NCBI GenBank assembly: GCA_031398385.1
Contig: JANNNE010000075.1
Span: 1-64,000, forward strand
Direction of reading: 5' to 3'
DNA: 64,000 bases
Origin: Ideonella_A sp031398385
GTDB lineage: Bacteria; Pseudomonadota; Gammaproteobacteria; Burkholderiales; Burkholderiaceae_C
In this document: one piece after another, positions 58,113 through 64,000 of the stretch
How positions within the stretch are numbered: position 1 is the first letter of the stretch
Layout of the letters: every line of letters begins with the position of its first letter
Made by a program: the position numbers and the translations under genes
The notes under the pieces: model-generated
The model's input: the letters and a program-made list of their open reading frames with translations, nothing else
What the model was told of the DNA's origin: nothing
The model's database searches: none

Positions 58113-59388
58113 CCACAGCAACGCGATTGCCGCCGGTTTCTACGACGCACTCGAATGCCGCGACCCACAGGCGCGCGAACAGGATCTGATGGCGGCGCTG
58201 CCGCAGCAGATCGCGCATGCAAAGTCCGGCACCCGCGCCTTCGCGCAAAGCCTGGCCGGCTTCGACGCCGCGGCGATCACGACGCGGAAGGCTCTCGCCG
58301 GATTGCCGGTCTTGAGGAAGCAGGAGCTTCGTGAACGCCAACAAGGCCTTCGCGACACCGATGTGCTGGGCGGCTTTTCGTCCATCGGCTGGCGCGGTCT
58401 GCTGGCCATGCAGGGCGCGCGCAAGGTATTCCAGTCACCGGGCCCGATCTATGAACCCGAAGGTGAATCCGCCGACTACTGGCGCACCGCCAGGGCCTTG
58501 CACGCGGCCGGATTTCGCAGCGCAGACCTGCTGCACAACAGCTTCAGCTATCACCTGACGCCGGCCGGTTCGATGATGGAATCGGGCGCCCAGGCACTCG
58601 GCTGCACGGTCTTTCCCGGTGGCGTCGGCAACACCGAACTGCAACTGCAGGCGATGTCGGACTTGCGGCCCGACGGTTATGTCGGCACCCCGAGCTTTCT
58701 GAAAATCTTGATCGACAAGGCTGCACAAGCCGGCATCCGCTTGCCCTCGCTGCGCAAGGCGTTGGTCAGCGGCGAGGCATTCCCTGCGCCGTTGCGCGAC
58801 TGGTTGAGCGAACGTGGCATCGCTGCCTATCAGTGCTACGCCACTGCAGATGTCGGATTGATCGCTTACGAAACCACGGCGCGCGAAGGCCTGGTGCTCG
58901 ACGAGCGGGTGATCGTCGAGATCGTCCGCCCCGGCACTGGCGACCCGGTGCCCGAAGGCGAGGTCGGCGAACTCGTCATCACCACGCTGAACGCCGACTA
59001 CCCGCTGGTCCGCTTCGGTACCGGCGACCTTTCCGCGGTGTTGCCGGGGCAGTGCCCGACCGGGCGTACCAACATGCGGATCAAGGGCTGGATGGGGCGT
59101 GCAGACCAGACCGCCAAGGTGCGCGGCATGTTCGTTCACCCGGACCAGGTGGCTGCGATCACGCGACGCCACCCCGAGATCGTCAAGAGCCGGCTCGTTG
59201 TCAGCGGCGAGATGGCCAGCGACCGGATGACCCTGCACATCGAGGTCGAACGCGCCGCCGACAACCTGACCAACGGCGTGGCCGAAACCATGCGCGAGAT
59301 CACCAAGTTGCGCGGGGAGGTCGAGCTCTGCGCGCCGGGCAGCCTGCCCAACGATGGCAAGGTGATCGAGGACACCCGAAAAGTTTGA
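58102..59388 (+). CDS. PaaK-like AMP-dependent CoA ligase
   Basis: The 428-aa enzyme belongs to the phenylacetate-CoA-ligase branch of adenylating enzymes, by its length and by its motifs: HLTPAGSMMESGAQALGCTVFPGGVGNTELQ, SGEAFPAPLRDWLSERG, AYQCYATADVGLIAYE, FGTGDLSAVLPG and the C-terminal GRADQTAKVRGMFVHPDQV. The usual Thr/Ser-Gly-Thr-Thr-Gly loop is replaced by NSFSYHLTPAG. The best start is a GTG at 58102. Together with the acyl-CoA synthetase it gives the operon two activating enzymes around one transporter. Confidence 0.85.
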   Translation: MTIDHSNAIAAGFYDALECRDPQAREQDLMAALPQQIAHAKSGTRAFAQSLAGFDAAAITTRKALAGLPVLRKQELRERQQGLRDTDVLGGFSSIGWRGLLAMQGARKVFQSPGPIYEPEGESADYWRTARALHAAGFRSADLLHNSFSYHLTPAGSMMESGAQALGCTVFPGGVGNTELQLQAMSDLRPDGYVGTPSFLKILIDKAAQAGIRLPSLRKALVSGEAFPAPLRDWLSERGIAAYQCYATADVGLIAYETTAREGLVLDERVIVEIVRPGTGDPVPEGEVGELVITTLNADYPLVRFGTGDLSAVLPGQCPTGRTNMRIKGWMGRADQTAKVRGMFVHPDQVAAITRRHPEIVKSRLVVSGEMASDRMTLHIEVERAADNLTNGVAETMREITKLRGEVELCAPGSLPNDGKVIEDTRKV

Positions 59389-59404
59389 GACGCCCGGAGA
59401 GCCA

Positions 59405-59426
59405 GCAGCGCCAAGAGCCGCGCTGC
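59405..59426. terminator. Hairpin between convergent genes
   Basis: GCAGCG (59405-59410) and CGCTGC (59421-59426) pair around a 10-base loop, and the flanking A/T extends the stem to seven. It lies between the PaaK-like gene and the convergent Bug gene, with no strong T-run, so it is a weak terminator candidate. Confidence 0.3.
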
Positions 59427-59449
59427 TTCATGACCGCTCAGGCGCTGCC

Positions 59450-60436
59450 TCAGTCCGCGTACTGGCCGGCTGCCTTGATCACGGCGCGCCATTTCTCGAT
59501 CTGTGCTTCGACGAAGCGCTTGTGGCCCTCGCTGGTCAGGCGCTCATCGTTGATGATCACCGCGCCCAGGGCTTCTTCGCGCCTGACGAATTCGGGGTCT
59601 TTGAGGGCACGCTTCAAGGCGCCATTGAGCCTGGCACGAATCGGTGCCGGCGTTCCCTTCGGCGCATACAGGCCATGCCAGATGCTGATGTTGAAGCCTT
59701 TCAGGCCGGCTTCATCGAGCGTCGGCAGCCCGGCCAGCGCCGGCGTCGTCAGCCGGGTGGCCGTCGTCACGCCGAAAACCTTGACCCGGCCGGCTTCGAT
59801 CTGGCCGCTGGTGTTGGTGGTCTGATCGCATAACAGATCGACATGGCCGGCAAGCAGGTCGCTCAGCGCCGGTGCCGTTCCCTTGTACGACACCGTGTTC
59901 ATGTTGATGCCGAGGCTTTGCTGCAGCAACAGACCACACAGGTGGGAAGCCGCACCGACGCCGGCATTGGCCAGGTTGATCCGGCCCTTGTTACGGGTCA
60001 GCCATTGCCGAAGCTCGGCGAAATCGGCGGCCGGCAGGGTCGGACGGCCGATCAAGGTCATCGGCACTTCCGCCAGCACGCCGAGGTATTCGAAGTCGTT
60101 CAGCGTGTCGTATTGCAGGCTGCGGTAAAGCGACGGCGCGGTCGCGATACCGACATGGGCGAGCAGCAAGGTATAGCCGTCGTTGGCCGCCTTTGCCACC
60201 CGCGTGGCAGCCAGGGTTCCGCCGGCACCGGCCACGTTCTCGATCGTGATCGGCTGCGAGCCCAGCGTCTTGCGCATCGCATCGGACAGGTCGCGCGCCA
60301 GCTTGTCGGTCGGGCCGCCGGCCGCGAACGGCACCACCAGGGTGATCGGCTGATCGGGGAAGTCGGCCACGGCGGGAATGCCAAAGGCCAGGCAACCAGC
60401 GCCGAGCAGCCAGGCCAGCGCCCGATGCAGCCTCAT
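59450..60436 (-). CDS. Tripartite tricarboxylate transporter receptor (Bug family)
   Basis: The 328-aa periplasmic solute-binding protein has a signal peptide ending near AVA and the Bug fold: PDQPITLVVPFAAGGPTDKLARDLSDAM, NVAGAGGTLAATRVAKAANDGYTLL and YKGTAPALSDLLAGHVDLLCD. The family binds small carboxylates. No TctA/TctB membrane genes are nearby, as is common for orphan Bug proteins in Burkholderiales. It lies 39 bases after the tyrS stop on the same strand. Confidence 0.92.
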   Translation of the reverse strand: MRLHRALAWLLGAGCLAFGIPAVADFPDQPITLVVPFAAGGPTDKLARDLSDAMRKTLGSQPITIENVAGAGGTLAATRVAKAANDGYTLLLAHVGIATAPSLYRSLQYDTLNDFEYLGVLAEVPMTLIGRPTLPAADFAELRQWLTRNKGRINLANAGVGAASHLCGLLLQQSLGINMNTVSYKGTAPALSDLLAGHVDLLCDQTTNTSGQIEAGRVKVFGVTTATRLTTPALAGLPTLDEAGLKGFNISIWHGLYAPKGTPAPIRARLNGALKRALKDPEFVRREEALGAVIINDERLTSEGHKRFVEAQIEKWRAVIKAAGQYAD

Positions 60437-60475
60437 GCCCGATGCCCGCGTGTCGTCATCCGAGCAGCCGGCGCG

Positions 60476-61708
60476 TCATCGCAAGGTGACCCGCGCGAAC
60501 TTGCGCTTACCGACCTGCAGAACCAGGGTACCGGCGGAAAGCTTCAGGCTCTTGTCACTGACCACACCCCCGTCGATCCGCACCCCACCGCCGTCGATCA
60601 GTCGATTGGCTTCGCTGCTGGACGGTGCCAGCGCGGCTTGCCTGAGCAGAGCAGCAATGCCCATCGGTGCGCCATCGATGGTGATCTCCGTGATGTCATC
60701 CGGGATGCCGCCGCGCGCGCGCAGCTCGAAGTCCTGTGCCGCGGCATCGGTCGCGGCCGCATCGTGAAATCGGGTTGTGATTTCCCGGGCCAGCTCGATC
60801 TTGACCTCCTTCGGATTCCGGCCGTCTTCGATCTGTCGCCGCAGACCATCGACCTCCGCGTCGCTGCGGGTGCTCAGCAATGCGAAATATCGCCACATCA
60901 AGGTGTCACTGATCGACAGCAGCTTGGCGAACATGCTGTTTGCCGCTTCGGTGATGCCGATGTAGTTGCCCTTGCTCTTGGACATCTTCTCGATCCCGTC
61001 GAGCCCCTCGAGCAGCGGCATCGTCAGGATGCACTGCGGCTCCTGGCCATATTCGACCTGCAGCGCGCGGCCGACCAGCAGATTGAATTTCTGATCGGTC
61101 CCGCCCAGCTCGAGATCGCTTTTCAGGGCCACCGAGTCATAACCCTGCATCAGCGGATAAAGCAGCTCATGGACCGAGATCGGATTGCCCGCCTTGAAGC
61201 GATCGCTGAAATCGTTGCGCTCCATCATCCGCGCCACCGTATACCGGGACGCCAGCTCGATCATGCCGCGGGCACCGAGCTGGTCGCTCCATTCGGAGTT
61301 GTAGCGGATCTCGGTGCGCGCCGGATCGAGCACCAGGCTGGCCTGGCGATAGTAGGTCTGTGCATTGGCCTCGATCTGCTCGCGCGTCAGCGGCGGACGG
61401 GTTGCGTTGCGACCGGACGGGTCACCGATCATCGACGTGAAATCGCCGATCAGGAAGATCACCTGGTGACCGAGGTCCTGCAGCTGACGCATCTTGTTCA
61501 GCACGACGGTGTGGCCGATGTGGATATCGGGTGCGGTCGGATCAAGTCCGAGCTTGATGCGCAACGGCTGCCCGGTGGCCTCGGACCGCGCCAGCTTCTG
61601 CAGCCATTCGTCTTCGGGCAGCAACTCGTCGCAATGCCGCCGCGACGCTTCCAGGGCAGCCCGGCTGCGCTCGGTGATCGGGTAGGAGAACTGGGTGTTG
61701 CCGGTCAT
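60476..61708 (-). CDS. tyrS: Tyrosine--tRNA ligase
   Basis: TyrS charges tRNA-Tyr. The 410-aa enzyme is of the TyrRS-2 (TyrZ-like) class common in Gram-negatives. It has the HIGH motif as HIGH in APDIHIGHTVVLNKMRQLQ, the KMSKS loop as KMSKSKGNYIG, tyrosine-site residues around GGTDQKFNLLVGRALQ, and a C-terminal S4 RNA-binding domain (SEANRLIDGGGVRIDGGVVSDKSLKL). The ATG at 61708 was chosen; a GTG at 61726 is in frame. It is divergent from the M23 peptidase gene. Confidence 0.96.
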   Translation of the reverse strand: MTGNTQFSYPITERSRAALEASRRHCDELLPEDEWLQKLARSEATGQPLRIKLGLDPTAPDIHIGHTVVLNKMRQLQDLGHQVIFLIGDFTSMIGDPSGRNATRPPLTREQIEANAQTYYRQASLVLDPARTEIRYNSEWSDQLGARGMIELASRYTVARMMERNDFSDRFKAGNPISVHELLYPLMQGYDSVALKSDLELGGTDQKFNLLVGRALQVEYGQEPQCILTMPLLEGLDGIEKMSKSKGNYIGITEAANSMFAKLLSISDTLMWRYFALLSTRSDAEVDGLRRQIEDGRNPKEVKIELAREITTRFHDAAATDAAAQDFELRARGGIPDDITEITIDGAPMGIAALLRQAALAPSSSEANRLIDGGGVRIDGGVVSDKSLKLSAGTLVLQVGKRKFARVTLR

Positions 61709-61923
61709 TGTCAAGGGTGAATCCACTTGTAAAGCTGTAGGATTTTTCCTTCGCGCACGAAGGGGTGGCCGATATAATGTTCACTCATTGCAGCGCCTGC
61801 ATACGCTGTTGCTGCATCTGGATCGCTTCGGCCCGCTGCAGCTCGGCCTCTGGCGATTCTAGAAGACGGCGCCCCCTGTCACTCGGCATCTTCCATCGCG
61901 ATCCAGATGATGGAAGAGCCCCA
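61709..61923. promoter_or_regulatory. tyrS / M23 peptidase divergent region with structured leader
   Basis: This 215-base gap contains no credible gene; an ATG-started frame from 61765 would give a Cys-rich, shadow-like N-terminus. It holds a perfect 9-bp hairpin (arms 61889-61897 and 61909-61917) that includes the GGAAGAG ribosome site of the peptidase gene. An upstream 10-base segment (61817-61826) is complementary to the hairpin loop (61898-61907). Confidence 0.5.
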
Positions 61924-63372
61924 TTGAGCGCACTGCTCCTGCCCGAATTGATTCCGCCAGCAGATACCCTTGACCAGACCATTGCCCGGGCCCTAAAGCG
62001 CTCGGGCACGCTCACCACCTCCTTTATCGGCACCCACTCGCGCAGCATCACCGCAGCGGCGGTCGTTGCGATGGCCGGATTCGCTGCCACCGCATTCGGC
62101 ATCGCGCCGATGGCTCCGGATGCCGCCGATCTGCCCACACAGATCGTCAGCGAGGCGGTTGTACCCAACGACATCGCCAGCCAGCTCGAAGCGCTGGCTG
62201 CCCACAATGTCTCGCTGTACCGCAGCGAGACCACGCGCAGCGGCGATACGGTCGACAGCCTGCTGAAACGGCTGGGCATCGTCGATGCCGATGCCGCCAC
62301 ATTCCTGCGCGAGGATGCAGTTGCGCGTGAGCTGTTCGTCGGCCGCGCCGGCAAGATGATTCAGGCCAGAACCGATGGCAGCGGTCGGCTCGAGCAGCTG
62401 ATCGCCCGATACGCGCCCGACAATTCCGACCTGCTGGGCACCCACTTCAACCGCTTCGAAATGAACCGGGGCGCACGCGCCGATGCGAGCTTCGTCGCGT
62501 CGCTCAAGCTGGCATCACTGCAGGCCCGCCAACGCCTGGGCAGCGGAACGATTCGCCAATCGCTGTTTGCCTCCACCGACGATGCGCGTATTCCCGACGT
62601 GGTCGCCAGCCAGATCGCCGAGATCTTCTCGGCCGATATCGATTTCCGGCAGTTGCGCCGCGGCGACACCTTCTCGGTGTTGTACGAAGCGCTGCTGGCC
62701 GACGATGAACCGATCACCTGGAACCAGGGCGCGGGCAAGGTACTCGCGGCCGAGTTTATCAACGATGGCACGGTCCACAGCGCGGTCTGGTTCGTTGATC
62801 CCGCAGCCACCGGGAGCGCTTTGCGTGGCGCCTACTTCGACATGAACGGCCAGAACAAGCGGCGTTCGTTTCTGGCCAGCCCGCTCGAGTTCTCCCGTGT
62901 CACTTCGGGTTTCTCGATGCGCCTGCATCCGCTCCTGCGCACCTGGCGGCAACACAAGGGGGTCGACTACGGCGCCCCGACCGGCACCGCGGTTCGCACC
63001 GTTGGCGACGGCGTGATCGAATTCTCGGGGCGCCAGGGCGGTTACGGCAATGTCGTCAAGGTTCGCCACAGCAACGATCGCAGCACCGTCTACGCCCACC
63101 TCAGCCGCATCAATGTGCGCGACGGCCAGCGTGTCGAGCAAGGCGACGTGATCGGCGCAGTGGGGTCCACCGGCTGGGCAACCGGACCTCACCTGCACTT
63201 CGAATTCATCGTCAAGGGCGATCACATCGACCCGATGGTCGTCGCGCGTTCGTCCGAAACCAACGAGGTCACCGCCCGCTCACGCGCCGCTTTCGGCCGC
63301 CTGGCGCTCGATATCCGCAGCCAGCTCGACATGGCCCAGGCTGCGTCGAGACAGGCCGAGTACGCCGAGTGA
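61924..63372 (+). CDS. M23-family peptidoglycan metallopeptidase
   Basis: The product is about 482 aa from the TTG at 61924, with a transmembrane/signal-anchor segment (residues about 40-60), an OapA-like/opacity region and SVLYEALLADDEP, then the C-terminal LytM/M23 domain: RLHPLLRTWRQHKGVDYGAPTGT (HxxxD zinc motif) and GPHLHFEF (HxH). M23 enzymes cut peptide cross-links in peptidoglycan or act as inactive regulators of amidases; here both zinc motifs are intact, so activity is likely. The TTG has a GGAAGAG site nearby; an ATG at 61765 would add 53 odd residues. Confidence 0.9.
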   Translation: MSALLLPELIPPADTLDQTIARALKRSGTLTTSFIGTHSRSITAAAVVAMAGFAATAFGIAPMAPDAADLPTQIVSEAVVPNDIASQLEALAAHNVSLYRSETTRSGDTVDSLLKRLGIVDADAATFLREDAVARELFVGRAGKMIQARTDGSGRLEQLIARYAPDNSDLLGTHFNRFEMNRGARADASFVASLKLASLQARQRLGSGTIRQSLFASTDDARIPDVVASQIAEIFSADIDFRQLRRGDTFSVLYEALLADDEPITWNQGAGKVLAAEFINDGTVHSAVWFVDPAATGSALRGAYFDMNGQNKRRSFLASPLEFSRVTSGFSMRLHPLLRTWRQHKGVDYGAPTGTAVRTVGDGVIEFSGRQGGYGNVVKVRHSNDRSTVYAHLSRINVRDGQRVEQGDVIGAVGSTGWATGPHLHFEFIVKGDHIDPMVVARSSETNEVTARSRAAFGRLALDIRSQLDMAQAASRQAEYAE

Positions 63373-63475
63373 TCGCCGCCCGCCGGGCCGCCGCGTCGTC
63401 GGACCGGCTACGCTGGTCGGCTTCGGCGGCCTGACAGAGCCCTGCACCACCCGACACCGAGCAGGACCTGAGTCG

Positions 63476-64000
63476 ATGTCCGGGCTTTATATCGGTCTGA
63501 TGTCGGGCACCTCGCTCGACGGCCTGGACGGCGTGCTGGTCGACCTGGACGCCTTCGATCAAGGCCGGATCGAGGTGCTGGGCCATGCACACCGCGCCTT
63601 CGAGCCCGCCTTTGCAAGCGAACTGCTGGCGCTCAATTCATCAGGTCCCGACGAACTGCACCGCGCAGCGCTGGCAGCCAACCTTTTGGCACGCGTCGGC
63701 GCGCAAGTTGTGGCCCGACTGCTGGACTCGTCCGGGCAGTCGGCCAGCCGGATTCGTGCCATCGGCAGCCACGGGCAGACCGTGCGTCACTGCCCCGGCG
63801 AATTCGACGGCATCGGCTATACAAGCCAGTTGAACAACCCCGCGCTGCTGGCCGAATTGACCGGTATCGATGTGGTCGCCGATTTCCGATCACGCGATGT
63901 GGCGGCTGGCGGACAGGGTGCGCCGTTGGTGCCGGCCTTCCATCGCGCGATGTTCAGCTCCAACACCGGCACGGTGGCCGCGCTCAATCTCGGCGGCATG
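63476..64000 (+). CDS. anmK: Anhydro-N-acetylmuramic acid kinase, N-terminal part
   Basis: AnmK phosphorylates and opens 1,6-anhydro-MurNAc in peptidoglycan recycling. The window ends inside the gene after 175 codons. The N-terminus GLYIGLMSGTSLDGLDGVLVD is the AnmK signature, and SHGQTVRHCP and DVVADFRSRDVAAGGQGAPLVPAFH follow. Located beside the M23 peptidase, which makes sense for cell-wall turnover. Confidence 0.95.
   Translation, partial: MSGLYIGLMSGTSLDGLDGVLVDLDAFDQGRIEVLGHAHRAFEPAFASELLALNSSGPDELHRAALAANLLARVGAQVVARLLDSSGQSASRIRAIGSHGQTVRHCPGEFDGIGYTSQLNNPALLAELTGIDVVADFRSRDVAAGGQGAPLVPAFHRAMFSSNTGTVAALNLGGM

Noticed and set aside
59843..61720. 625-codon frame antisense to the Bug receptor and tyrS
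   Set aside because: It spans two unrelated genes on the other strand, both with intact motifs, so it is a shadow.
61765..61923. ATG-started 53-residue extension of the M23 peptidase
   Set aside because: The extension is Cys/Arg-rich and unlike an N-terminal signal, while TTG 61924 has a ribosome site and yields a start that suits the family.

Overview
This 64 kb window is a high-GC, densely packed chromosome segment from a Gram-negative bacterium, most likely a betaproteobacterium of the order Burkholderiales or close to it. The evidence is the gene order mrcA / pilMNOPQ / aroK-aroB-dgt, the cyaY-lptM-lysA triplet, a porin of the betaproteobacterial type ending in Phe, a tripartite-tricarboxylate (Bug) receptor, and a type II secretion locus in which gspC is divergent from the other genes. 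No phage, insertion sequence, CRISPR array, rRNA or tRNA was recognised. The content is mostly core envelope, secretion and transport functions.

Region 1 (1-4.7 kb): the end of a minor-pilin operon, with the pilX tail, pilY1 (pilus-tip adhesin with a VWA-like domain) and an overlapping TonB-C-domain protein. Region 2 (4.7-15.3 kb, minus strand): pilMNOPQ, then a large Ig-repeat lipoprotein that interrupts the usual pilQ-aroK junction, then aroK, aroB and dgt. Divergent from pilM is mrcA (PBP1A), followed by cyaY, lptM and lysA. Region 3 (19.9-26.7 kb, minus strand): a peptide ABC transporter in the order B-A-C-D-F, and a general porin with a strong terminator. Region 4 (27-30 kb): coq7, an OsmC-family gene and ilvA. 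The ilvA leader carries a promoter-like box and a perfect intrinsic terminator, so it is a candidate sRNA or attenuator.

Region 5 (30-41.5 kb): a complete type II secretion locus, gspC divergent from gspG-H-I-J-K-L-M-N-D-E-F, with almost every junction translationally coupled. Region 6 (41.5-48.5 kb): a REP-like hairpin, a solitary Lon-type AAA+ ATPase, a split-pqiA / pqiB / pqiC intermembrane lipid-transport operon, and a zinc-ribbon, proline-rich membrane protein. Region 7 (48.7-59.4 kb): a 5'-nucleotidase, a Crp/Fnr-family regulator facing a palindrome of Crp geometry, and a long operon encoding an acyl-CoA synthetase, a complete Liv-type ABC transporter (G-H-M-K-F), a small unknown protein and a PaaK-like CoA ligase. 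This looks like one uptake-and-CoA-activation module for an unidentified organic acid. Region 8 (59.4-64 kb): a Bug receptor, tyrS, an M23 peptidase with a structured leader, and the start of anmK, which runs off the window.

The most unusual features are the Ig-repeat lipoprotein inside the pil-aro cluster, the regulated uptake/CoA-ligase operon with its palindrome, the ilvA leader terminator, and the leader of the M23 peptidase, where the ribosome-binding site lies in a hairpin whose loop can pair with an upstream segment. All functional assignments come from reading motifs and gene order; no database search was possible.
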